This document shows positions 36,804-45,263 of a stretch of 64,000 nt of DNA, piece after piece. Within the stretch, counting starts at the first letter, position 1; every line of letters begins with the position of its first letter. The stretch is taken from assembly GCA_943789165.1 (NCBI GenBank), contig CALSTB010000005.1, positions 952,257 to 1,016,256 of the forward strand. Direction: 5' to 3'. The notes beneath the pieces are model-generated. The model did no database searches. It saw nothing but the letters and a program-made list of their open reading frames with translations, and was not told the DNA's origin. Source of the stretch: an uncultured Bacteroidia bacterium (lineage in GTDB: Bacteria > Bacteroidota > Bacteroidia > NS11-12g > UBA9320). A program made the position numbers and the translations under genes.

Positions 36804-37532
36804 TTGAAATTAAACTTTGTCTTCTTACTTCTTGCGTTAATTGCTGAAATCATAGGAACCGTAGGAGGTTTTGGATCTTCAGTCTTTTTTGTTCCAATCG
36901 GAAATTTTTACTTTGATTTTCACAGTGTATTGGGTTTAACCGCGCTATTCCACCTTTCCAGTAACCTAAGTAAGATATACTTTTTCAAACAAGGTTTAGA
37001 TAAAAAACTCATACTTCGAATAGGCGTTCCGTCAGTCATATTTGTAATCATAGGTGGTTTCCTATCACGCTACATTTCAATCAAATATTTAGAACTGATT
37101 TTAGGCGTTTTTCTTGTGTTGCTTAGCTTGTTGTTTTTAGTCAAAAAGAACTTAGTAATCAAACCGCGAAAGAAGGAATCCATTATTGGTGGGAGTTTAT
37201 CTGGCTTAACAGCAGGATTGCTTGGCACCGGAGGGGCTATTCGTGGGTTAACAATGGCGGCATTTAATTTAGAAAAAAGTGTATTTATCGCAACCTCTGC
37301 CTTCATTGACTTTATGGTTGATTTTTCTAGAACCTTCGTTTACTTCAGCAACGGATATATTCATGTTCACGACTTGAAATATGTACCGTTCTTATTCTTA
37401 ATTGGTGTGATTGGAACATATATGGGTAAGAAAATATTGGTTAAAATTCCGCAGGAAAAATTTAAAAAACTTTCTCTATCCCTGATTTTATTAATTGGTG
37501 CCATTACTATTGTAAACCTTTTGATAAGATAG
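36804..37532 (+). CDS. TauE/SafE family membrane permease
   Basis: A 242-residue permease with about eight hydrophobic helices in two halves: GGFGSSVFFVPIGNFYFD opens the first and GLTAGLLGTGGAIRGLTM the second, the usual TauE duplication. Family members export sulfite, sulfoacetate or related anions; the substrate is not readable here. The first helix begins at the TTG start codon at 36804. Followed four bases later by the thioredoxin-like lipoprotein gene. Confidence 0.88.
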   Translation: MKLNFVFLLLALIAEIIGTVGGFGSSVFFVPIGNFYFDFHSVLGLTALFHLSSNLSKIYFFKQGLDKKLILRIGVPSVIFVIIGGFLSRYISIKYLELILGVFLVLLSLLFLVKKNLVIKPRKKESIIGGSLSGLTAGLLGTGGAIRGLTMAAFNLEKSVFIATSAFIDFMVDFSRTFVYFSNGYIHVHDLKYVPFLFLIGVIGTYMGKKILVKIPQEKFKKLSLSLILLIGAITIVNLLIR

Positions 37533-37536
37533 ATAA

Positions 37537-38043
37537 ATGATATCCCATATTAAACACATTACTTTCATAACTACCCTTTGTATTTTTATATCTGTTGGGT
37601 GTAACAATACTAAAAATCAAAGGTTTGAAGCTGTAAAATATGATCAACTCTTATCCATAGTTAAGCAAAACGACGACAAATTGTATGTCGTCAACTTTTG
37701 GGCTACTTGGTGTCGGCCGTGTATGGAAGAATTACCTCATTTTTTAGAGGTAGATGCAGAATACCGCACAAATAAGAAATATGAAATGATATTGGTGTCA
37801 CTGGATATGTCGAGCAATTTACATGAAGGAGTGGCTAAGGTTGTTAAAACAATGCACATCCAACCTGACGTTTTGTTGTTGGACGATGCCAAACGTATGA
37901 ATGATTGGATTCCTATGATTGACACCGATTGGGACGGAGCCATTCCTGTAACCGCTTTTTATAAAAATGGCAAACAGTTGTACTTCCATGAAGGCCAACT
38001 TTCGAAATCAGAATTAGAACAATTAATAAAAAAACACATATGA
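37537..38043 (+). CDS. TlpA-like thioredoxin-fold lipoprotein
   Basis: A 168-residue periplasmic thiol-disulfide protein. The N-terminus ends in a lipobox FISVGC (Cys about 22). The active site is VVNFWATWCRPCMEELPHF with W-C-R-P-C. The cis-proline region is AIPVTAFYKNGK. It probably reduces or transfers disulfides at the membrane. It overlaps the next thioredoxin-fold gene by four bases, so the two form a coupled pair. Confidence 0.9.
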   Translation: MISHIKHITFITTLCIFISVGCNNTKNQRFEAVKYDQLLSIVKQNDDKLYVVNFWATWCRPCMEELPHFLEVDAEYRTNKKYEMILVSLDMSSNLHEGVAKVVKTMHIQPDVLLLDDAKRMNDWIPMIDTDWDGAIPVTAFYKNGKQLYFHEGQLSKSELEQLIKKHI

Positions 38044-38723
38044 AAATTCCTTTTATCGCTTTGTTGGCAATCGGCATGGCATCATGCACAAACTCAAGTT
38101 CCACATCACATGAACCTGCACAAAATGACTCTACTGAGCAAAATGAACCAGTTGTCGTTGAAGAAAAAGCTTCGGGATACTCGATAGGTGATGAAGCAAC
38201 AGATTTTAGTTTGCCGAGTACAAAAGGGACTAAAGTGTCTTTGGCTGATTATCCAGACACAAAAGGCTTTATAGTCATCTTTACCTGTAACCATTGTCCT
38301 TACGCAGTAGCTTACGAACAACGAATTGTTGATTTGAATACAAAGTACGCTGCATTGGGATATCCAGTAATAGCGATTAGTCCAAACGACACCACTATTG
38401 TACCAAAAGATGGTTTAGCAGCGATGAAAGAAAGAGCCAAAGAAAAAGGGTTCACTTTTCCTTACTTGTTGGATGAAACCCAGTCTATTTATCCGCAATA
38501 TGGTGCGACCAAGACGCCTCATACCTTTGTACTTAACAAAGAAAACGGCAAAAACATCGTTAAGTATATCGGTGCTATTGACAACAACTACGAAGATGCT
38601 TCTGACGTAAGTGAAAGATATGTTGAGGACGCAGTTGACGCATTGATTAAAGGCGAGGAGATAAAGACTAAAACGACCAAAGCAATCGGTTGTAGTATTA
38701 AGGACAACCGAAACAAGAAATAA
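38040..38723 (+). CDS. Redoxin/thioredoxin-family lipoprotein
   Basis: A 227-residue lipoprotein (lipobox GMASC, Cys about 19) with an AhpC/TSA-like thioredoxin fold. The active segment IFTCNHCPYAVAYEQRI holds C-N-H-C, characteristic of one widespread redoxin subgroup. A Thr/Glu-rich tether (residues 20-45) links anchor and domain. Start ATG overlaps the previous stop. Together with the preceding TlpA-like protein it forms a membrane redox pair. Confidence 0.9.
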   Translation: MKIPFIALLAIGMASCTNSSSTSHEPAQNDSTEQNEPVVVEEKASGYSIGDEATDFSLPSTKGTKVSLADYPDTKGFIVIFTCNHCPYAVAYEQRIVDLNTKYAALGYPVIAISPNDTTIVPKDGLAAMKERAKEKGFTFPYLLDETQSIYPQYGATKTPHTFVLNKENGKNIVKYIGAIDNNYEDASDVSERYVEDAVDALIKGEEIKTKTTKAIGCSIKDNRNKK

Positions 38724-38724
38724 T

Positions 38725-38883
38725 ATGAAGGCAGTGCAATGCCCTTCCTGTGGGGCAGATCAACCGACCATACGCAAACCAAAAAATTGGAGACAATTTT
38801 TCTGGGGTGGAAATACATGTGCCAAATGTGGTACTGAGATGGATGCTCTTGGAAACGAGATTAAACCCAAAAAGAAAAAGTAG
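38725..38883 (+). CDS. 52-residue zinc-ribbon microprotein
   Basis: A short frame starting one base after the redoxin stop. The product has two CxxC knuckles, QCPSCGAD and TCAKCGTEM, 26 residues apart with a tryptophan-rich link (KNWRQFFWGGN), and a basic tail ending KPKKKK. Two CxxC pairs would bind one zinc ion. Spacing and composition make it a real gene, probably the last of the redox operon; its function is unknown. Confidence 0.75.
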   Translation: MKAVQCPSCGADQPTIRKPKNWRQFFWGGNTCAKCGTEMDALGNEIKPKKKK

Positions 38884-38940
38884 TCATCTTTAAGTTGAAT
38901 CTTTATTTTAGCGTTTATTACCCTTAAACGATAAGAACGC

Positions 38941-39924
38941 ATGTATATAAACCGCAATTATGGTCTATGGATGACCTTTAATTGGTCGAAGAAACCCTTT
39001 ATTGTTGGCTTCATCTATTCCTTTGGAATTAGCTTAATTTCATATCTCACCAACTTTTATGTCACCATTCCCTGGCAACCTATTTCGTTAATTGGTATTG
39101 CTGTTGCGTTTTACCTCGGTTTTAAAAATAACAGTTCGTACGACAGGACTTGGGAAGCGCGTAAGATATGGGGAAGCATCGTCAACAACAGTAGAACCTT
39201 TGGTGCAGCAGTTGTGGCATTTGTGCAGGGTGACGATGTAGACGTGATTCACAAAGAACTTATTTACCGACATATTGCATGGATGACTTCATTACGTCAC
39301 CAATTAAGATTGAGTCGACCATGGGAACACGGTGATCGCCTTAACGCGAAATATGCTCCAACCGTTTGTGAAGATTACATGGTGCAACTTGAGGATGACA
39401 TTGCCCAGTTCATGACGAACGAAGAAATGAAGTTTATTGAACACAAAACCAATGGTGCTACACAAATATTGAAGATTCAATCGCTTAGACTTCAGGAATT
39501 GAGAGACCAAGGCTATTTTGAAGATTTTCGACATATGGAGTTTCATACGTTAATTACAAGTTTCTATGCCGATCAGGGAAAATGTGAACGTATTAAGAAT
39601 TTCCCTTTCCCAAGACAGTATGCTTCAACAGCCATTTGGCTGACTTTTGTGTTTTGCGCTTTCGTGCCGTTTGGTTTGTTGGAAATCTTTAAATCAATGG
39701 AATCGTGGATGTTTTGGATAGGTCCTTTCTTATCAGCCCTCATCATCTGGATATTCTTCCTCATGGAAAAGATTGGCGATTATTCCGAAAACCCGTTTGA
39801 AGGAACGTACAATGACGTGCCCATCACCTCTATCGCTCGTGCTATTGAAATCGACTTGCGTGAGATGATTGATGACGACAATATTCCGGGACCAACGCCG
39901 TCGGAGAATGGATTTTTGATGTAG
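38941..39924 (+). CDS. Bestrophin-family anion channel
   Basis: A 327-residue bestrophin/UPF0187 protein. Helices at about 22-60 and 220-262 with the conserved AFYLGFKNNSSYDRTWEARKIWG in the first cytosolic stretch and PFPRQYASTAIWLTFVF before the second pair. Bacterial homologues form pentameric ion channels. Ends FDGTY-type segment ENPFEGTYNDVPITSIAR, a family hallmark. Its stop codon is followed directly by a purine-rich repeat tract. Confidence 0.92.
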   Translation: MYINRNYGLWMTFNWSKKPFIVGFIYSFGISLISYLTNFYVTIPWQPISLIGIAVAFYLGFKNNSSYDRTWEARKIWGSIVNNSRTFGAAVVAFVQGDDVDVIHKELIYRHIAWMTSLRHQLRLSRPWEHGDRLNAKYAPTVCEDYMVQLEDDIAQFMTNEEMKFIEHKTNGATQILKIQSLRLQELRDQGYFEDFRHMEFHTLITSFYADQGKCERIKNFPFPRQYASTAIWLTFVFCAFVPFGLLEIFKSMESWMFWIGPFLSALIIWIFFLMEKIGDYSENPFEGTYNDVPITSIARAIEIDLREMIDDDNIPGPTPSENGFLM

Positions 39925-40110
39925 GGGTTGAAGAGAAAAAAGAGAATAGAACAGAGAGAATAGAATAGAGAGAATAGAAAGAGAGAATAGAAGAGAGAAT
40001 AGGATAGAGAGAATAGATAGAGAGAATAGGATAGAGAGAATAGAATAGAGAGAAAAGAATAAAGAGAATAGAATAGAGACCTAAAATTTTACATTCATCA
40101 TTTTACATTT
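39925..40110 (+). repeat. Purine-rich AGAGAATAGA tandem tract
   Basis: About 150 bases (39935-40080) of units such as AGAGAATAGAATAG, AGAGAATAGG and AGAGAATAGAT, nearly all A/G with regularly placed T. One strand is almost pure purine, so it could form triplex DNA. The inverse pyrimidine form occurs at 10606, 11260, 28112 and 28282. It begins within ten bases of the bestrophin stop. Confidence 0.9.
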
Positions 40111-40285
40111 CACTCGGTGAAAAGTCTTTCACTTCAATACGTTCATTTAAAAACCGAGTGACATTTTACATTTCACTCGGCTAAAGCAGACACACAAAAA
40201 GCGTTCAATCAATTGCCGAGCGACATTTTTCATTTCACTCGGTGGGGTGACACACACTACAAGGCATTCATTTAGTAACCGAGTG
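40111..40285 (+). repeat. Array of three CACTCGG stem-loop repeats
   Basis: Units at 40111-40160, 40174-40222 and 40236-40285, each starting CACTCGG(T) and ending (A)CCGAGTG or CCGAGCG, about 62 to 63 bases apart and joined by ACATTTTACATTT-like links. The ends of each unit pair with each other, and so do the ends around each link. Unit 1 has an inner hairpin GTGAAA-AGTC-TTTCAC. A fourth unit lies at 40901-40950, past tspO. Confidence 0.92.
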
Positions 40286-40309
40286 ACTTTTTTCATTTAA
40301 ATTAGCTTT

Positions 40310-40768
40310 ATGTTAAAACGTATTATCCTCTTCCTCCTCCTCAATTTTGCAGCTTTGGCAATTGGTGGTTTGTTCACTGGTCCTGGCGTGACTTCAGACT
40401 GGTATACATCTTTAAATCAAGCACCTTGGACGCCTCCAGGCTGGGTATTTGGCACAGCATGGACATCAATCATGATTTTCTTCGCGCTTTACATTGCCTA
40501 TGCATACGAACGTGTTAAGTCAAAAAAACGGTTGGTTCTGTTGTTTGCCATTCAATGGATACTAAACGTAGCTTGGAATCCGATCTTTTTTGAATTTCAT
40601 CAAACAATTGCGGCATTGGTGACTATTTCAGCGTTGACCTTGTTAACGGGTTACATGCTCATCACCTATCACAAAAATCTTAAGATTTTGTCATTGATGT
40701 TACTGCCGTACGTTATATGGTTATGCGTGGCAACGTCGTTGAATGGGTATATTTTATTCAATAACTAA
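40310..40768 (+). CDS. tspO: TspO/MBR family protein
   Basis: A 152-residue five-helix membrane protein. Family segments: ALAIGGLFTGPGVTSDWYTSL, APWTPPGWVFGTAWT and QWILNVAWNPIFF. TspO binds porphyrins and other hydrophobic ligands and is linked to stress responses. The gene is bracketed by direct copies of a composite repeat (40061-40163 and 40851-40953), so it may be a mobile or excisable cassette. Confidence 0.95.
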   Translation: MLKRIILFLLLNFAALAIGGLFTGPGVTSDWYTSLNQAPWTPPGWVFGTAWTSIMIFFALYIAYAYERVKSKKRLVLLFAIQWILNVAWNPIFFEFHQTIAALVTISALTLLTGYMLITYHKNLKILSLMLLPYVIWLCVATSLNGYILFNN

Positions 40769-40815
40769 CTCATTGTCGTTACGAAGAACAAGGGATTTAG
40801 GTTATGATGCTGAGA

Positions 40816-40953
40816 GAAGAGAATAAAGAGAATAGAACAGAGAGAATAGAAAAAAGAGAATAGAATAGAGACCTACAATTCCATTTTTCATTTTTCATTT
40901 CACTCGGTGAAAAGTCTTTCACTTCAATGCAGTCATTTAAAAACCGAGTGACA
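40816..40953 (+). repeat. Second composite copy: AGAGAATAGA tract plus CACTCGG unit 4
   Basis: AGAGAATAGAAC-type purine units (from about 40812) followed by GAGACCTACAATT and a 50-base stem-loop (40901-40950), nearly identical to unit 1 at 40111-40160 and about 790 bases from it in the same orientation. It ends seven bases from the stop codon of the minus-strand gene at 40957. Confidence 0.9.
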
Positions 40954-40956
40954 ACC

Positions 40957-42705
40957 TTACTGTATCTGAAAACTCGTAAAAAAAGTATCTAATTCTCCTG
41001 AGTTCAAAATAGCTGGATCTCCAGAAATGGTTAATTCATAAAAACCCGACTCGAAAGGAATGCGGACCTTTTTAGAATAGCCAAGATAATTTGTACTTGT
41101 TTCAATTTCCATCTCTTTGTCCATCACTGTAATGGTTTCTATCACCTCTTCAATAGCATCCTCTCCCCCTTCTTCAAGAGCCTCTTTCATTGCACTGGAC
41201 ATCAATTGACCCATCGCCTGACTCATCACTGTTCGAGTCACGGTTGTCCAATATTCACTCTCGAAAGGTTTGTTGCTTTTCTTACTGTTTTTACCGTGAC
41301 GCTTGGATTCCTTTTCATAATCTCCGCTATACGCATCGTCGGTTTCATAATCAGGATACGCATCTTCAGTTTCCATATCACCAAATGATTCATCATCGTC
41401 CGTTTCTATATAAACCTCTTCAACTACCTCAGGTTGTTCTTCGTACTCAACTACCTCGTCTGATTCGTATTCGATGTCATAATCACCTTCATACTCGACC
41501 ATTTCTTCTTCTTCCTCTTCGGCATCATCACCATCATCACCAACATACTCGATAGGACTGTCCATATCTACGTCTTCATATTCGTATTCTTCAGACATTT
41601 CCTCTGCGTATTCCATCATGTCGTATGAATCATCATAAGACGCAGAAACGACATATTCAACGGTGAAAGAAGCTTTGCCTTTGGTAGTATAAATAGACGC
41701 CTTCTTGTTGCTATATAGCGAGTATGGATCAAAATCACTTTGCTCACTTGGGTCAATTTCTGAGACTCCTTCTGGAATTTGAACGGAATATATTTCAGTT
41801 GTATGATTCCTCCAAGCGATGTTCTTTGTAGTCGTCGTGGTAATATCAATCGGTCTTAGTTGATACCCAGCTGCGGTTAGTCGTTCAATTAAACCTGTAG
41901 AACCGCATAAGTGACCAGCACCTACCGCTATAAAATGTGGTTTCTTTTTAATCATTTTAGAAGCCCGTTTATACATAATTTCATTGCGATCGTTAAAAAT
42001 ACGCTCGTACAATTGGTTGATCAATTCATTACTCGACTTGGTCACTTCCTTGTTCATAACGGCACATACGTCAGTCAAACGCTTAGAACCATACGCTTCA
42101 ATTAATTCCGCTTGCCCTCCGGTCAACAAACTTGGATCAAAATCCCAGTTGTCGTTTTCCAAAAATTCGATAATAGACTTCTTAAGAAGCTGTTTATCCA
42201 TATCCAAAAAGATATTTAACTGTTCTTTTATGGATTCAACACCCACCACTTCTTTACCTTCTTTTTGGGCATATTCCTGCAAAAACATGTCGACGAACGT
42301 GCCTCTCTGCTTTTTGTCTTTCTCCAATAATGCCGTTAATACGGTTGAATAAAAGCCTGCTATACGCATCCCCAAGGTGTCGGCTGGAATCGTTTTTTCA
42401 ATAGCCGGACTTAAGTCATTGACAATAAAATTCTCCCATGACTTCATTTGTACCGGTGACGGTTTAAGTTCCTTTTTTAATTTTTTCGCGTCAAAATCAA
42501 TTTCAAAAGCAGTTGTTCCCACTTGATCTATTGCCCAAAACACGCTGTCATTCCACCCAAAAGCCGCTTCATCTTGAACATGCATTGTTCCAAACAAATA
42601 ACTAGGTGATGACATGCCATTGCCCGTTATTTCAAACAACAAGGAATTCTGTGCGAAGCAATTAAAGCCCATTAACAAGAAGGCCAGTACTGAATATTTT
42701 TTCAT
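40957..42705 (-). CDS. TraB/GumN family protein with long acidic insertion
   Basis: A 582-residue exported protein (signal MKKYSVLAFLLMGFNCFAQ; ATG at 42705 chosen for this). Residues 20-300 are TraB/GumN: SPSYLFGTMHVQDEAAFGW, TTAFEIDFD and FIAVGAGHLCGSTGLIERL, a Tiki-like fold with possible metal-dependent protease activity. A region of about 110 residues (about 360-470) is mostly Asp, Glu and Tyr, including DDAEEEEEEMVEYEGDYD, then a basic patch KRHGKNSKKSNK. The last 100 residues are beta-rich. The acidic part could bind cations. Confidence 0.85.
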   Translation of the reverse strand: MKKYSVLAFLLMGFNCFAQNSLLFEITGNGMSSPSYLFGTMHVQDEAAFGWNDSVFWAIDQVGTTAFEIDFDAKKLKKELKPSPVQMKSWENFIVNDLSPAIEKTIPADTLGMRIAGFYSTVLTALLEKDKKQRGTFVDMFLQEYAQKEGKEVVGVESIKEQLNIFLDMDKQLLKKSIIEFLENDNWDFDPSLLTGGQAELIEAYGSKRLTDVCAVMNKEVTKSSNELINQLYERIFNDRNEIMYKRASKMIKKKPHFIAVGAGHLCGSTGLIERLTAAGYQLRPIDITTTTTKNIAWRNHTTEIYSVQIPEGVSEIDPSEQSDFDPYSLYSNKKASIYTTKGKASFTVEYVVSASYDDSYDMMEYAEEMSEEYEYEDVDMDSPIEYVGDDGDDAEEEEEEMVEYEGDYDIEYESDEVVEYEEQPEVVEEVYIETDDDESFGDMETEDAYPDYETDDAYSGDYEKESKRHGKNSKKSNKPFESEYWTTVTRTVMSQAMGQLMSSAMKEALEEGGEDAIEEVIETITVMDKEMEIETSTNYLGYSKKVRIPFESGFYELTISGDPAILNSGELDTFFTSFQIQ

Positions 42706-42748
42706 ATTTCGATTAAAACACAAGTATACAAATTGTTACTTTGCTTAG

Positions 42749-44035
42749 ATGCTGCGTAGAACAGATAAATTCATCTTTTTATCCATATTTGGTTTGTTGT
42801 TATTTCTAAATTTCAATAGACATTCTAAACATGGTTCTTTTAACTATCACGGAGAACTCTACGCCGACAAAGCGGGCTATCACGTTTTTCTTCCTGCACT
42901 TTTTTATTATGACTTTGATGCATCACGTTTTCCTGAAGACATGGATTGGAAAACCGGCACAGGTTTTAAACTCGACAAAAAAACCAACAAGGTATTAACG
43001 AAATACCCCATTGGTGTTGCCATATTGGAATTACCATTCTTCACTTTGGGAGCTGGTATTGATGCACTATTAGGGACCAAAGACAACCTTGGGTACTCGC
43101 CAGTCCAACATAAAATGATTGGCCTAGCTACCATATTCTACGCAGTACTGGGCTTATTATTACTGTTCAAAGCGTTTGGCAAAGCGTACAAACCCCGACT
43201 AAAATATCTGGTCCTTTTCTTATTGGTCTTTGGCTCAAATTTTTTCTTTTACATCACACGTGATGCTGGACTTTCCCACGGGTATTCATTTTTCGTCTTT
43301 GCCGCTATCTTCTATTTTCTAAAAAAATTCTTTGAAGAAAACGGTGATTGGAAAACGATAACATTGTTAACCACAATGATGGTCCTTGGTTGTCTAATTA
43401 GACCCATTAATGTTCTGTTTATCGGCATCGCAAGTTTCGTTTTTATTGCCCCTAACCTTAATGTCCTAATTCATAAAAAAACAGCATTATTCAAGGGATT
43501 CTTGTGGGCTGTGCCAATTGTACTCTTGTTACTCATTCCCCAATTGTTGTATTACAAATATGCTTTTGGCGACTGGTTTGCCTACAGTTACAATGATGAA
43601 CGATTTCTCTATTGGTTCAACCCTAAATTAGCTCGTGTCTGGTTCGCCCCAGCCAATGGTTTGGTCCTTTACAGTCCGATCTACCTCATTTTTGTTATTG
43701 GCTTGTGGCAGTACTGGAAGATCAACAAATTACAAACTGGGGCCATTGCATTCCTTTTTCTAAGTATCAGTTATTTGTATGCTTCGTGGTGGACTCCTGG
43801 CTTAGGGTGTGGATATGGTCACCGAGGCTTTATTGAGTTTTTACCCTTTTTCAGCATTCCCATCATTTTCAGCTTAAAACAGTTTAAGCATAAATGGTTT
43901 ATCGGTATTTCTGCCATAATTGGTACTTTATACATTGTTGTATTAGTACTTTTTCAGTACAAATATGATGGCTGTTGGTACGGAAATGGATATTGGGATT
44001 GGCAAGAGTTGTTATTGATTCTAGGTATAAAATAG
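42749..44035 (+). CDS. Polytopic membrane protein, probable GT-C glycosyltransferase
   Basis: A 428-residue protein with roughly ten hydrophobic helices. An early periplasmic loop has YHGELYADKAGYHVFLPALF with acidic residues near the first helix, as in GT-C enzymes that use lipid-linked sugars. WTPGLGCGYGHRGFIEFLPF near residue 350 also fits that class. No specific family is named. It is divergent from the TraB/GumN gene. Confidence 0.6.
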   Translation: MLRRTDKFIFLSIFGLLLFLNFNRHSKHGSFNYHGELYADKAGYHVFLPALFYYDFDASRFPEDMDWKTGTGFKLDKKTNKVLTKYPIGVAILELPFFTLGAGIDALLGTKDNLGYSPVQHKMIGLATIFYAVLGLLLLFKAFGKAYKPRLKYLVLFLLVFGSNFFFYITRDAGLSHGYSFFVFAAIFYFLKKFFEENGDWKTITLLTTMMVLGCLIRPINVLFIGIASFVFIAPNLNVLIHKKTALFKGFLWAVPIVLLLLIPQLLYYKYAFGDWFAYSYNDERFLYWFNPKLARVWFAPANGLVLYSPIYLIFVIGLWQYWKINKLQTGAIAFLFLSISYLYASWWTPGLGCGYGHRGFIEFLPFFSIPIIFSLKQFKHKWFIGISAIIGTLYIVVLVLFQYKYDGCWYGNGYWDWQELLLILGIK

Positions 44036-44084
44036 ACTTAATCTATTTTAATATGACGAAGCATTTCATTTCTTTTTTGCACTT

Positions 44085-45263
44085 TTGTCTCAACTTAAAA
44101 ACTGCGAATTGAATCATCCCTCAACCATTTCTTCAAAGCTTCCAAAAAACGGACAGTCCATTTTTGCTGTGATGTCTGAATTGGCAGCCGAACAAGATGC
44201 GATTAATTTATCACAAGGTTTTCCTGACTTTAAACCAGATAGTCAATTAACCAAATTAGTAGCCGAAGGCATGCGTAAAGGGTTTAACCAATACGCACCT
44301 ATGCCAGGTTTGTTGGACTTAAGGCACATCATTGCTGAAAAGACCGAAGACTTATACAACATCCAGTACAGTGCATTAAATGAGGTGACAGTGGTGCCTG
44401 GAGCGACTTATGGCATCTTTGCCGCCATCAGTGCAGTGATCAAGGAAGATGATGAGGTAATCTTATTCGAACCGGCTTATGACTGTTATGTACCTGCCAT
44501 CGAATTAAACGGAGGCAAGCCTATTCGGGTGGAACTAAAATTTCCGAACTTCTCAATTGATTGGGCTGAAGTCGCCAAGTTGGTGACTTTTAAAACCAAA
44601 ATGATCATCATCAATACACCACATAATCCAAGTGGTTGTATCCTAACGGCGGATGATATGAAGCAATTGACCAAATTGGTTCACGGCTCAGACATCATCA
44701 TTTTAAGCGACGAGGTGTATGAGCACATCATATTCGATAATAAACGACATGAAAGTGTTGCCTTATATCCAGAGTTAGCCGAACGCAGTTTTATCGTTTC
44801 TTCATTTGGAAAAACGTACCATACAACCGGTTGGAAAATGGGCTATATTTTGGCGCCAGAAAATTTAACCCGCGAACTCAGAAAAGTGCATCAATACTTG
44901 GCTTTTAGTACAAGTAGTCCGATGCAATACGCCTATTCTAAAATCTTGCTTAACCCTAAAACGTATACTGGACTGTCAAGCTTCTATCAAGAGAAAAGAG
45001 ATTATTTTGTTGAATTGGTTCAAGGATCTCGTTTCGGCATACAACCGTGTCATGGCTCGTATTTCCAATTGTTAAAATACGACAAGATTACGGATGAGCG
45101 CGATGAAGACTTTGCCAAGCGACTAACCATTGAACATAAGATAGCCTCCATTCCAATATCCGTATTTTACAGAAATAAAACAGACAACAATGTGTTGCGA
45201 TTTTGCTTCGCAAAATCGAATAAAACCCTCGAAAAAGCGGCGGAAATATTATGCTCGATTTAA
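44085..45263 (+). CDS. Methionine aminotransferase (PLP fold type I)
   Basis: A 392-residue class I/II aminotransferase like E. coli YbdL. INLSQGFPDFKPD, VVPGATYGIFAA, NTPHNPSGCILT, ILSDEVYEH and the PLP lysine in SSFGKTYHTTGWKMGY are all present. Its likely job is transamination of methionine or KMTB in methionine salvage. The start is uncertain: TTG at 44085 or TTG at 44109 (MNHPSTISSKLPKNG). It overlaps the omega-amidase gene by 13 bases, which supports this function. Confidence 0.9.
   Translation: MSQLKNCELNHPSTISSKLPKNGQSIFAVMSELAAEQDAINLSQGFPDFKPDSQLTKLVAEGMRKGFNQYAPMPGLLDLRHIIAEKTEDLYNIQYSALNEVTVVPGATYGIFAAISAVIKEDDEVILFEPAYDCYVPAIELNGGKPIRVELKFPNFSIDWAEVAKLVTFKTKMIIINTPHNPSGCILTADDMKQLTKLVHGSDIIILSDEVYEHIIFDNKRHESVALYPELAERSFIVSSFGKTYHTTGWKMGYILAPENLTRELRKVHQYLAFSTSSPMQYAYSKILLNPKTYTGLSSFYQEKRDYFVELVQGSRFGIQPCHGSYFQLLKYDKITDERDEDFAKRLTIEHKIASIPISVFYRNKTDNNVLRFCFAKSNKTLEKAAEILCSI

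Noticed and set aside
40111..40285. CRISPR array with 28-29 bp repeats and 34-35 bp spacers
   Set aside because: The spacing fits, but the repeats carry substitutions, the so-called spacers are diverged copies of each other and one recurs past tspO, there are only three units and no cas genes.
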